Assembly (NCBI GenBank): GCA_023974075.1
Contig: CM043792.1
Location: forward strand, 14,117,456-14,181,455
Source of the DNA: Chaenocephalus aceratus
Taxonomy: Eukaryota; Chordata; Actinopteri; Perciformes; Channichthyidae
DNA length: 64,000 nt
Reading direction: 5' to 3'
Below the pieces are notes generated by a model, which saw nothing but the letters and a program-made list of their open reading frames with translations, was not told where the DNA came from and did no database searches. The position numbers and the translations under genes are program-made. How positions within the stretch are numbered: position 1 is the stretch's first letter; each line of letters begins with the position of its first letter. This document shows, piece by piece, positions 1 to 10,235 of the stretch.

Positions 1-581
1 TGTACATCACACAGCTGGCCCACTTTTTGGAGCATTGACCTTTTCAGCCCTCATGAAACCATTTATATTATACTCCCCCAAGCACAGTGGCATTAATTCA
101 TGCTGAAACTCTAAGCTTGGGATTGGAACTTGGTTGCACTCGTTGCGAGCCCTTTCACCTCTGCTGCTCTCCACTCTCAGTAACAGATCAACGAAGCCTG
201 AAGCTCGTTCACTGCATCAGGCTTCCTGCAGCAGCTGACTGGGGCAGAGCCGCGTCACATCGGCGCCCTGCGACACCTACACTCTCTCCAGATTGGAAAA
301 TGTCTCTCTGACAAAATGCCAAGTGTCAGCACTAATGAAACTTGAAGTGCGGTGGTTCCTTTACTCGATATTATGATTCCAATACGCCTTATCAAGTCTA
401 AGGCGTCGTTTTCTAATAGTAAAGACCGGCAAGCCAGCGTTCATTACCACACTCAAGAATATTTATAGGATAAGCCATGATGGTGCAGTCAGAAGAGAAA
501 CAAGTACACAACTTTTGACACAATTCTTCATAATGATATGAAGCCTTCTTTGAACTGATTGGCTCGTCAGATAATTTGTCC
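1..581. other. Left flank, no gene seen
   Basis: AT-rich host DNA up to the TTAA target of the Kolobok element. A 74-codon open frame at 87-311 has no recognisable motif, and I regard it as chance. I see no RNA gene or clear repeat here. Confidence 0.5.
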
Positions 582-829
582 TTAAAGGAAGGCTCCAGTC
601 ATTAGATAGTTAATAAAAACTTCAGTATTTAGTGAAACATTATGTTTAAACCATACCCTGAAGAATTCAGCGATATTCCCGGTAAATAATGATTTTATAG
701 CTCTTTTTTATTCCGTCAGGCAGCTGCCATTTTGGCCATTTTCAGTAGTCACATGATCCGAAAAACTAGGTCGTGACGTCATCTATGCGTTGACTTTGTA
801 AACACACGAACAGCTCATTCGACGAAAAC

Positions 830-1332
830 ATGGCGGAGTATTTGAGTTCGGACTCGTCAGCCGAGGAAGAAGTTTTGAGCAATGTGGAGAGATTGGATGG
901 GGGAATTCAGCCATACAGCCAAGTCAGGAGAACCGTCAGGAATCCAGGGACAGTGACGATGAGGATGAACAGCACGGTGATCTTGCTGGAGACGATCCCT
1001 TTACTCGTGCAATTTATTTCGGGGGGCGAGTAGGGAGACCTGTACATGAATGGCGTACTTGCGATCGGTGTGTAGCCATGGACAATCCTCTTATGAACAT
1101 ATGTTGTCATGAGCTTGAAGAGCTTGAAAATAAACTGTTCACAGACGACTTTGATTGCATATGTTTACACAGGGAATTCGACACTGTGGTGTTAGAAAAA
1201 GCTGTATTGAGATGAGAACAGCACTGGTTGCCATGAAGGATGTGAAACGCACCTCTTTGGTTGAACCAATAAATGAAAGGTGGGTACATTTGACGGGTAC
1301 AGCCCTTTCTTCTTAGCATTATATACTTTACA

Positions 1333-1366
<34 letters not shown>

Positions 1367-2057
1367 GACATATCAACTAAAGACATTTTATTTGGTTAGG
1401 AAGTTCTGGATTAAAGATTGAATTGACTTTATCAAAAGTTTTATAATGACGTTTACATTCTAGGAGGAAATGATTTTCATCGTCCATCTCATGGCAATGT
1501 TTGCACAACCTGTCATTTACAGGAGTATTTGTGTATCGACCATATTCAATAAGAAGTGTATGGTTGTTAATTCTAAAGCGTGTCAAATGGATTCTGTCTA
1601 CAATTGCATGGCAAGGACATGAAGGACAATGACAGATAATGTTCAAAACCAAAACTTTACTAAGTATAGCCATGATAAAAGAAATCAAAAAGCATATCTA
1701 CAGAATGCACTCTTTATAGAACAATGTAGGCTAGGAGTCCTAACATTATAATGGTACAATGTAGTTGAGTAAATTCCATAGTAGTTAATCAATCAAAGAA
1801 AGAAAGAAATCAGTCTTCCCACAAGTTTCTAGGAATCAGGTGCCACAGAAACTCACAACATTTGTTTTTATTTCAGAACGTTCAGATTGCCGGCATACAG
1901 GCAGTTCACTTGGTGGTGTCACAAGAGGCTTGGCAAAGGTGTGCGGAAAGTTATCCCCAGCTGTGTTGTCAAAGTAAGACGAGAGAAATACCCAGATCCA
2001 CAAGAAAACACTGGATTCAGAGAGGCTGATGAAACTGACAATGTGTATCCAGACTAA
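830..2057 (+). pseudogene. P2X7-receptor-type C-terminal (ballast) zinc domain protein, two exons, broken
   Basis: Exon 1 runs from the ATG at 830 to a GT donor at 1280; exon 2 from 1877 (after a TTTCAG acceptor) to TAA at 2055-2057. The N-terminus is acidic and serine-rich (SSDSSAEEE). The core has EWRTCDRC (from 1048), NICCHELEEL and a DCIC motif. It ends with RLPAYRQFTWW, the conserved closing motif of the cysteine-rich cytosolic domain of P2X7 receptors and of free-standing animal proteins with the same fold. No channel segments are present, so this is the domain alone. In P2X7 the domain binds zinc and guanine nucleotide; its role in a transposon is unknown. Two breaks are visible: a frame change near 905 in a run of G, and a stop at about 1213-1215 where a few bases appear inserted. 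Intron 1280-1876 contains a LINE fragment. The gene converges on the transposase gene of the same element. Confidence 0.75.
1333..1720 (-). mobile_element. LINE (non-LTR retrotransposon) 3' fragment
   Basis: On the minus strand an open frame (1688-1377) encodes the end of a LINE ORF2. It has HLTRFRINNHTLLIEYGRY followed by a C-x2-C...ENHFLLEC knuckle, as seen C-terminal to reverse transcriptases of CR1/L2/Jockey-like LINEs. Downstream on the same strand the sequence ends in a (TAA)n tract at 1333-1363, as expected for a LINE 3' tail. The reverse transcriptase itself is missing (5' truncation). It lies in the intron of the P2X7-type gene. The clade cannot be fixed from this piece. Confidence 0.7.
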
Positions 2058-2226
2058 CTTTCTACCAGATAATTCACATAGGCATCAATTTCAAAGATTT
2101 CTTCCCTCCTGGAAATCTTGGTTACACCTCCGACTCACTGGACATTTCATTAAATATATATTAATATGAAAAACAAAATATGAAATCCATTATTTGCCTC
2201 ACCCTCAGGGAAATACTGCTGAATAA

Positions 2227-2480
2227 GGCTGGCTTTAAAAAATTGTTCGTTTTCTGTAACCCTACCTACTCAAAATGTTAGGCAAATAAAATATTTTGAG
2301 TAGACAAATAAAATAAATTCCCACAAAAAATGCAATATTTTTCCATTTTTCATGCAGATTTTATCATTTTTTCTAAAAAAAATAAAATAATTTGCCTACC
2401 TACATGTACCTTAACCTACCATTTAATGTTGTCACTTTAGGGTTACAGCAAACAAAGAATATTTTAAGGCCAGCAAAAGT
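2227..2480. mobile_element. MITE, family 'AGGCTGGCCTT', copy 1
   Basis: The ends are inverted repeats of about 45 bp. The left reads AGGCTGGCTTTAAAAAATT and continues to a CTGTAACCCTA block; the right reads back as GCTGGCCTTAAAATATTC, also followed by CTGTAACCCTA. The interior is AT-rich and non-coding. A second copy lies at about 6967-7826. I could not identify a clean target duplication. Confidence 0.6.
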
Positions 2481-3048
2481 TTTCTCTGGTTCCATTCATG
2501 AACCAGAGCCCACAAATTCATGATGTAAGCTTTCCATGACATGCATGATAAAGTTACAATAATGGGCAATCACTTTGTGATACAGAAAAGTTCAATCAAA
2601 ATCTAGTCAACCCTTACATTTTTAAGACTGCCCTAAGCTATGTGTGAGAGTGGTGAACTGCTGAAAGATGTTATCCAAACATTAATGCTCAGAACTAGTC
2701 AATCTTTTCATACATGCCTTCTACCATAAAATAATCAACCAGTTTTGATTCCTTTATGCTTCTACACAATGACATACCTTGTACTGTTAGTAGTGTCATC
2801 ACAATCTTCAGTTAATGGCAGCCCCCATAGAATTGGTAAAAATTAAACTAAAAATCACTTATAAAATTGTTTTATCTAACAATGTTTTTGCGAAACTTTC
2901 AGAATATCTATTGTTAGGCATAATATATCTGCAGAATGATTTCTGTAATGTATACCAATGAGTGAAGGCTCCCTTAAGACCTAGTCTGATTTCAACATCA
3001 AAGTGGCACTGTACAATTGATTTTTCACCTAAAAATGTCACAAAATAT
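2481..3048. other. Kolobok interior between the two genes, no gene seen
   Basis: AT-rich sequence between the stop codons of the convergent genes. A 71-codon minus-strand frame (3074-2859) runs into the foldback element and looks accidental. Confidence 0.5.
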
Positions 3049-3970
3049 GGTAACACTTTACGGTAAGGGTACATGAATCATCATGAATTCATGCATGACT
3101 TAATGCATGAAAAAGCATGAATTAATTCATGTAGTACTCATGTAGTACTTCATGAATTATCAGTAATGTACAGGTATTAATGGTATCTCATGCATGACTT
3201 AATGCAGGAACAATACCTTAAGTAATGCATCAACTAAGGTATCTCAATCATCATGACTTCTGAGTTATTAATGATGTTCATGTCTTCTTCATATAGATCT
3301 GCAGTTAAAGTGTCAGGCCAAAAAAACGGACCAGTCACAGCAATTCCAAGTGTTGTAAATCATGAGTAACTAAGCATGACTTTGTCATTACTTCATCATG
3401 TTTGTGCCCCTTCAAATAAAGTGGTGACCCGTTCCATCGTTTACACTGATAAATAACATATGATTAATGGTCAACACACTGAACAGGGTTGGAGTCAACA
3501 CTTTGAATTCAACAGACTACATGCACTGCTGTGACCGACCGACCGACCGACCGACCGACCGACCGACCGACCGACCGACCGACCGACCGGGTCACCACTT
3601 TATTTGAAGGGGCACAAACATGATGAAGTAATGACAAAGTCATGCTTAGTTACTCATGATTTACAACACTTGGAATTGCTGTGACTGGTCCGTTTTTTTG
3701 GCCTGACACTTTAACTGCAGATCTATATGAAGAAGACATGAACATCATTAATAACTCAGAAGTCATGATGATTGAGATACCTTAGTTGATGCATTACTTA
3801 AGGTATTGTTCCTGCATTAAGTCATGCATGAGATACCATTAATACCTGTACATTACTGATAGTTCATGAAGTACTACATGAGTACTACATGAATTAATTC
3901 ATGGTTTTTCATGCATTAAGTCATGCATGAATTCATGATGATTCATGTACCCTTACCGTAAAGTGTTACC
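3049..3970. mobile_element. Palindromic foldback element with 382-bp arms and 8-bp target duplication
   Basis: Left arm 3049-3430 and right arm 3589-3970 are reverse complements with only about two mismatches by eye. Both outer ends read GGTAACACTTTACGGTAAGG inwards. The 8-bp direct repeat CAAAATAT flanks the element at 3041-3048 and 3971-3978, which fits hAT-type insertion. The 158-bp spacer ends in a GACC microsatellite. There is no coding capacity, so it depends on another transposase. It inserted between the two Kolobok genes. The very high arm identity suggests a young insertion or gene conversion between arms. Confidence 0.85.
3532..3589. repeat. (GACC)n microsatellite
   Basis: Roughly 14 uninterrupted copies of the tetranucleotide GACC, located in the spacer of the foldback element directly next to its right arm. 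Confidence 0.95.
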
Positions 3971-5968
3971 CAAAATATTCAGAGCATGGGCATTTAGGTA
4001 GAGTTTTTTTTTCTAAAACAGGTATTCTGGAGTGTTGCATTTACGACTTCACTCTTCTCAGGTTTCTCAATATCAAACATTGATTAACTTCTGGAAGCTG
4101 AATATGAGACTTCTCCAAGCCATGGGTACGCATGAGGACCACATCCCTCATCATATCTTCACGATAGCAGTGTTCTTTTGGAACTTTCACTGCTTTTGCA
4201 ACCCACTTTTTCCTGTTTGTAAAGGACTTCGGCACTACAACATCATACCTAGGCTGACCAGATTTGGTTGTAGCCTGCTGTCGACCAACACCATAGCTGT
4301 GGTCAATAGCAGCTAGCTGTGTTCTACATGCCATGCCCTCATGAGAAAAATGCTGCCTCTTCGGAACATACTTGTTGATCACAGAATGATAGACTTCCAG
4401 ATAACCAGTATAGCAATATAAAGCACAGTACTTCAAATCAGCTATGATTTGTTTGTTTTTCACCACTTTGGTGAGAGCATCATGAGCAGGAGACCCAACT
4501 GAAAGCCATGATTTTGACCTGTCTTCTTCACCAAGTGGGGGATGCTCGCAGGCATGAAATAATTTCTTGTCATTCCACACATGGATGTTGGCTGTGTGGT
4601 GAAGAATGGAGTCCCATTTCTCTTTGAGAATCTCCACATTGCCTTTGCAGGATTTTGCACACCACCAGAAGTGGTTACTTATTGACTGTAACCAGCCAAG
4701 GAGAGGGGCAAAAGCTTTTTTCTTCCCACAGGCTTTGATCATTTTCTTAATGATACTCTTGCAGAAATGCCAAAGATCAAACTGGTGAGTAATTTCAGGA
4801 AATTCCACCCTCAGTATCTTTCTAACAGTTTTGTGCCTGTCTGTGGTAAGAATGTTGATGGAGATGTTCCATTTCTTCATGTTAGAAAGACACTGTTTGA
4901 GACCCATGGGTTCCATGGCATTGGAGTTCTTCACACTGGGATCTGCCTTATTAAGCACAACAACATCAACAATAAGACCAGTATCTACATCCATAAGGGA
5001 ATATGTCCCATACTTCGCAGAGTGACCAGGACTGTCACAACGACCATCACCAGATAAAACAATTTTGGGCTCCCTGCTCAAGCCATAAAGAACACCAATC
5101 TGACATGATATCCACGTCTCATTAATAACAGGAAAGAGGTAGCGTTTCTGCAAGGCGTAGAACTGGTTTTACAGAGGATGGGGAGTTTCAAATAATCTGA
5201 GATGTCTTGCATCCTAGCATATGTATTACCTGAAAACAAGATGGCTGCAGACAATAGCAGGTTACTAACACCCATTCTATTCAAAGTAGGTTGTGATGAC
5301 CAAGTGTAATTGCACCCAGCAGCACATGTTGTGCTTATAATAAGCCTGAACATTCTCTGAAACTCCCTAACTTATGCAGCACATCCTGTTCTCTGGCATT
5401 TTCTGAACAAGTTAACAATACAATATTCGAAAACAATGAATTGTCTTTCATCTGCAGTGTTGTCAGGTACAGTGAAAGCTTGAATGGGTTCGAAATCGGT
5501 ACTAGTAGGATGTTCATCAGATGGGTCACACTTGCTGTCCGATTCACTTTCAGTTTCTGTTTGTGGAACAAAGTCCAAATCCTTTGCGTTATCCTCCATC
5601 TCAAAACTGTCATCCAGGGTAAATATCTCCTCATCTATTTGACGTGCAGCCTCTGGTGTAACGACTAGAGGACTTATGTTGCCCGGGGTGGAGATCTGTA
5701 AGAATAAGAGTGTGAAATTAGCAAAATTGGAGGACATCTTTTTTTGTGATTCCTAATAAAATCCAATTGAATTCAAGAAACTCTTGATTGACTTTTGTTG
5801 ATTATTTCATCGTAACTGACATCAACTGGTTGTGCATTGTGCAGCTTGATACACAAAGCATGTTGACCACAAGGGGTTAATCCAAATGTCCCACTCTCAT
5901 GTCCACTATCACTCATTTTTTGTCACTCCATACATGTTATGTACCAGAAATTCACATGGCAGTACATA

Positions 5969-6233
5969 CAGTACTGTTCAAAATGATTAGAACATTTGGA
6001 AAATTCATTCAAAGATTATTGTTAAAGTAATTTTTCGTGAAAAACCTAAAAGATTTTAAAAATCACATTTTAATGATAGATTGAAAATTGTGATATTTTA
6101 ATTTTGTCCCTTACATTTTCATTTGGATATTTAGAAGTTGTAGGTAATACAATGTAATATACTCAAGCTGCAGCCCCAAATTATGAATACTTTATGAATT
6201 TTCCAAGTGTTCTAATCATTTTGAACAGTACTG
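5969..6233. mobile_element. Tc1/mariner-type MITE (265 bp)
   Basis: Flanked by TA at 5967-5968 and 6234-6235. About 40-bp inverted ends start CAGTACTGTTCAAAATGATT; the right end is the complement with few differences. The interior is AT-rich and non-coding. TA duplication and size fit Tc1/mariner. It lies between transposase exons 3 and 4, in the intron. Confidence 0.8.
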
Positions 6234-6533
6234 TATAGCCCAAGCCATGGTCAATTATCAAACATAGCATCAATACCTATCTTGATACACTGAAGGAGTT
6301 CAAAAGTATTGACGAAAATGTTGAACACTCCTATCAGGTTGTCATTCTGAGAAGTCCATGAAGCACTTACCTCTGCAGGACTGTTGAAAGATTGAGCTGC
6401 ACTTGACACAGGAGATGGTTGTGGTTGCGTTGATGCACTTGCATCCTTCTTCGAGTTTGATGAATAGGTGTGGTCCACTGCAATGGCACGTATCATTTGA
6501 TCCATGTCGGTCTGCACTGACATATCTGTAAGT

Positions 6534-6966
6534 GCAAATAAAATAATAATGTAATGGCACAATCTAGATACAGAGAAGATCAATGCAATATATGTAACAA
6601 GGTGCTGTCATGCGATATCATCTGCCCCCCCCCCTAAAAAAAACACCCCACCTCAATTCACCCTCCACAGGTGGACCACATCATTAAAAATTGACGCATT
6701 ACAGTCTACACTCCTTTAAAACATAACACTTACTTGACCGATGGAAAGGGAACAGAACAACTTCTTTGCATGTCACAATGGAGACAAATTCCTGAATCAT
6801 CTATTTAGGCCTCTATATTCAGTTGTCAAGTTGGTCCACTCCAATCAAATACCATGTCAATGTGATCTGTTAAAAATGATCACTAACATTCACTCGAGGA
6901 ATGTGGGGAACCATTAACAGATTAACCCCCCCCCTTATTCGTTTTCTTCAGGTGGTTGACATACTG
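6534..6966. other. Transposase intron sequence, nothing recognised
   Basis: Intron DNA upstream (on the minus strand) of exon 3, with C-runs at 6628-6637 and 6926-6934. No motif or repeat structure identified. Confidence 0.4.
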
Positions 6967-7169
6967 AGGCTGGCCTTAAAATATTCTTTGTTTGCTGTAA
7001 CCCTAAACTGACAAAATTACATGGTAGTAGATAGGTAAATTATTTAATTTTTTCAGAAAATTGTAAGTCTGCATGAAAAACAGAAAAATATTGAAATTTT
7101 GGTGGAAAATAAAATTATTTGCATACTCAAAATGTTTTATTTGCCACACATTTTGGGTAGGTAGTGTTA

Positions 7170-7790
7170 AGGCCCTGACACACCAAGCAGTCACCAGAGG
7201 ACTAGCCGACGCTGAAGTCGGCTGTTGCCTGGCCGTGTTCTCCTGCGTTTTGGCCATGTGTCGCACGGGAACACACCGCACCGACTTCAGTGCGTGAGTG
7301 GCAATAACTTTCCTTACCAGCAGGCGGCGGTAGTGTGTATTCGTCATTCAAAAGAGGCAACAACCGGAAGACAGAGAAGAAGAAGAGTATATTTTCTCCG
7401 TAATATCATACAGAGCTGGCCTCTCCTGGATCAAGGTGATGAGCAGGTATTCGTTTGCATCATTCCAGATCGCCATGATGAGATGAAAATGAATAGCAGT
7501 CTGTGTGTGCCTTCTTAAATCGTTTGTTTACGTCCCTCACTTCCGCTTCGCTTCTCATGCACTGATTCACTAGCTGAACAGCCAATCAGAGTGATTATTT
7601 GGTCCGACTGCCAGACCCGATGCATGGCCGATTCAACATGTTGAATCGGCCATGCATCGGGTCTGGCAGTCCAAATAAGGCGTGTCACGGTCGACGGTGC
7701 GGGACACACCAACCTGACTACGGCGCCGCGAATGCCCGACAGCCTCTGACGGCCTCTGACTCCCAAAATCGGGTTGGTGTGTCAGGGCCT
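7170..7790. mobile_element. PIF/Harbinger-type MITE (621 bp)
   Basis: The 3-bp target duplication TTA is present at 7167-7169 and 7791-7793. The inverted ends read AGGCCCTGACACACCAA on both sides. No transposase is present. Size, 3-bp TTA duplication and ends fit PIF/Harbinger-like non-autonomous elements. Near its middle lies a perfect 66-bp palindrome (7606-7671). Confidence 0.75.
7606..7671. repeat. Perfect 66-bp palindrome
   Basis: Two 33-bp arms with no spacer, centred between 7638 and 7639 (core CAACATGTTG). Outside it the symmetry continues imperfectly to the ATTTGG/CCAAAT pair. It lies inside the Harbinger-type MITE and could extrude as a cruciform. Confidence 0.9.
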
Positions 7791-9454
7791 TTAGAGCAAA
7801 CACATTTTTTTTAAAGGCCAGTCTGACAAACCACAGCTCCAGTGTCCTTCATGGGAATGCTACATTATTGATTGAAAATCTCCAGACTTACCATCTGTTG
7901 ACACTGGATTTGCATGCTTGCAACATTTACAATGTGCCTCTGGTGGTCCCTCTGGCATGTATGGCACTAACAGTGCTGGGTCAGTTTCAAATTTGATAGC
8001 ATCATCCAATGAATTGGTCGCAGCTTGGCCAGGGCTTCTGTAGCAGTCGGTGCATTGTCACTTTTAGGTGTGAGCAGGGTTTCTAACAGCTGAAATGAAA
8101 AATATAAAACCTTGTAGGGATGTTGTATCCAAAATGTCTCTCATTTTTACAAGAACATACATGAATGCCAGAATGGGCCGGGGGGGCTAAAGTTGTCCCT
8201 AACTTTCAGCTGAAACTTTTACTATCATTGAAGGAAAAAGGAAAAGGGAAGCTTGTCTCACTAGTCATCAGGCCTAAATGATGGCAATACTGACATTCCT
8301 GTCGGCTAATGTATTGTCAGGGCCCCAGCAAACATTTTGGAACATTTACTGATTTAGGCTAGAGAATTAAAGCAGTCTGGACAGTCTGAGAAACGTCGCC
8401 GGACAATTACAAAGACTAAATAATTCCAAAAGATCCCTATCTACTGTACAAAACTTCAAATTCAAATATTTTATTAATTAAAAGGCAAACAATACAACCC
8501 CAATTTAGGCCTACTTAGTAGATACAATGATTTTGATTACTAGTTATGTATGCATGTAGTACCACCCTTGCTAGCGATTCCCTCTCTAGTTTAGCATACT
8601 CAGCCTCGTTGTCCCTGGCCCTAGAACCACGGTTTTATGGGGCCGGAAAAACTGGGAAAAAGTACCCGCTAGCCAGTACTACGCTATATGAAAAGGCCAC
8701 CAAAAATTGGCCTGGCCGTTTAAGGACGCTAAAGGACGTTTAAACGGGGCTACCCGCTGCAGTGGAAATACGCCATAACATACCTTACCTTTTTCTTACT
8801 CCTAGCACTACTTCTGGTCCTCCGTCGCTTCACACTTGCAGAGCGCGATTTCTCAACTGGCCGAACTGGTGTCCTGGTCGGTGATGACACCAGAAAGACC
8901 GATGGCACTGCATCCCCATTAAGTAATGGTTGATTAATAAATCCCATTTTATGTTTCATCATACTCTCAAAGTAGTCGTCCGGAAACTTGAAATGTTCGC
9001 TGCATACATGCGCCTGTGGATCTTTCGGGCCGAGCACATTTCGCTAGCCACTGCCTCCGAACGTACTTCCTACGCTTACCCGTTGGCAATAGATGGAACC
9101 GAGCATTCCGTGGATTGTTCCTATTCGAATTGTGGCAATGTTTCGCGATACAATGAGGCATATTTCAATAGAATTGTGAGAGTAACGAGAGTAAACAACA
9201 TGAACAAAGCACATACGCCAATTTGTCCTCGACACCAAACGCATAGTTCACGTCACTTCCGGTAAAATAAGTCATGTGACTCGTCAAAATGGCGCCGCCC
9301 ACAGGGTTGATGTTATTTTCGGTAATTAATCAGCTTAAAATCACTGATAACGTCATCGGATTAAAAAAAAAAAAAAAAAACTGGCAGAAACTGGTCTGTT
9401 TTATCGGATGATAATTATTTTAAAATGCGTGTCATGAGGATTGCCTCCCTTTAA

Positions 9455-9899
9455 AGTCATTTCTATCGCAGGACTTCTGTAATGTTAATGGACAATTTTT
9501 TGAAAAAAAACAAACAAGAAGAAGAACAAAAAGAACATGGAGAACAGGAAGAAGAAGTACAGGAAGAAGCAGAACAAGAAGGGGGGGAAGGAAAGAAGAA
9601 GAAGGAGAAGAAAAAAGAAGAATTATGAATAGACATGATAATATAAGCGCACCCTTGATTCCAGCAGATTGATGCTGAGACATGAAGGTACTCCTCCTGG
9701 GATGTTTTACAGACAATGTGCTCTACACAGCAGACCTTAAGAGAAACCCTTTAAATCCAATGTGACAAATGAAATTAGTGGAATCACGGTGGTTCAAAGC
9801 TGGTCAACTGTTAAAGGGATTTTAGATTACGCGTCTATGAAGAATGTGATAAGATGCCTCGGGGCTAATCATTTTTCTTCGCCATAACGATGAGCTGCA
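9455..9899. repeat. Right Kolobok flank with purine-rich tract
   Basis: At about 9505-9626 the plus strand is almost pure A/G (GAAGAAG, GGAGAAC and GGGGGGG runs), about 120 bp of purine-rich low-complexity DNA. The rest of the stretch shows no gene. Confidence 0.6.
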
Positions 9900-10235
9900 T
9901 TATGGGCTGACCTGCACAGAATGAAGGTGCTGCTTCAAGCCTTGTCTGCCCTCGTTTACATTCACGAGCGCCTGTCCGTCAAGATGCATGTGCGCTGTCT
10001 GGGCTTTTTTAAACAAAACACCAAGCAGCTCATTTACTTTGTCACTTTCCTCCACACTCAGCAGGCTACTTTCAAGGGCGCTCAGTGTGTGCGTTTCAAC
10101 TTTGTAGGCCAGCAGCTCTATTAGTGACTCTGTCAGCAGCCATATTTCAGCATCTGTATTCCGACCCCTGAGCTCATAATTCAATTGATACTTTATGGCG
10201 TTTGTTATTGTGAGTCCTGGTTTCTGCCTACTCAT
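9900..10235 (-). CDS. Unrecognised open frame of 111 codons, possible exon
   Basis: The frame starts at ATG 10235 and reads a leucine-rich, protein-like sequence (TNAIKYQLNYELRGR, then LLTESLIELLAYKVETHTL) that looks mostly helical. Near its end CTGTGCAG|GTCAGC at about 9918 could act as a splice donor. I recognise no family, and no neighbouring exon could be linked. It may be chance, a lone exon or a pseudogene remnant. Confidence 0.2.
   Translation of the reverse strand: MSRQKPGLTITNAIKYQLNYELRGRNTDAEIWLLTESLIELLAYKVETHTLSALESSLLSVEESDKVNELLGVLFKKAQTAHMHLDGQALVNVNEGRQGLKQHLHSVQVSP

Larger units (their letters stand above)
6967..7826. mobile_element. MITE 'AGGCTGGCCTT' copy 2, split by a Harbinger-like element
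   Basis: The left end (AGGCTGGCCTTAAAATATTC at 6967, then CTGTAACCCTA) and the right end (AAAGGCCAGT near 7814-7823) match copy 1 at 2227-2480. Removing 7170-7793 restores a roughly 240-bp MITE, so the Harbinger-like element arrived later. It lies between transposase exons 2 and 3. Confidence 0.6.
4041..9161 (-). pseudogene. Kolobok THAP/DDE transposase, four exons, broken
   Basis: Exons read on the minus strand: 9161-8789, 8089-7892, 6525-6371 and 5695-4041. All four have consensus GT/AG sites and the phases agree. Exon 1 encodes a THAP DNA-binding domain: MPHCIAKHCHN, then CSEHFKFPDDYF, fitting C-x4-C ... C-x2-H. Exons 2-3 are low-complexity linker. Exon 4 holds a cysteine-rich segment and the RNase H-like catalytic core with GDGRCDSPGHSAKYG (about 5059-5015) and HQFDLWHFC (about 4785-4759), typical of Kolobok. 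Damage: frame shifts near 9035, 8025 and 5165 and an in-frame TAA at 5372-5374, so no full protein is made. The introns carry a Tc1-type MITE (5969-6233) and a MITE/Harbinger nest (6967-7826). The reading frame 5153-4041 (370 codons) is still open across the catalytic part. Confidence 0.85.
586..9450. mobile_element. Kolobok-superfamily DNA transposon with two genes
   Basis: The body is flanked by TTAA at 582-585 and 9451-9454, the target duplication expected of Kolobok elements. The outer ends are imperfect inverted repeats: the left starts AGGAAGGCTCC and the right, read inwards on the minus strand, AGGGAGGCAATCC. Further in, both ends again share inverted similarity (GCCATTTTG, GTCACATGA and TATGCGTT blocks at about 731-790 and 9225-9300). 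A THAP/DDE transposase gene lies on the minus strand (9161-4041) and a P2X7-like zinc-domain gene on the plus strand (830-2057); they converge. Length is about 8.9 kb including later insertions: a LINE piece, a foldback element and several MITEs. Both genes carry frameshifts, so the copy is dead. The Kolobok call rests on the transposase motif plus TTAA. That both genes belonged to the same original element is an inference from their position inside the shared ends. Confidence 0.85.

Noticed and set aside
8550..8790. Possible hAT-like end (GTGGAAATACGCCATAA) near THAP exon 1
   Set aside because: Only one end-like block is seen, resembling 52140-52225; no matching second end or target duplication.
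9505..9626. Glu/Lys-type coding frame in the purine tract
   Set aside because: Pure A/G low-complexity DNA, with no start or splice context.
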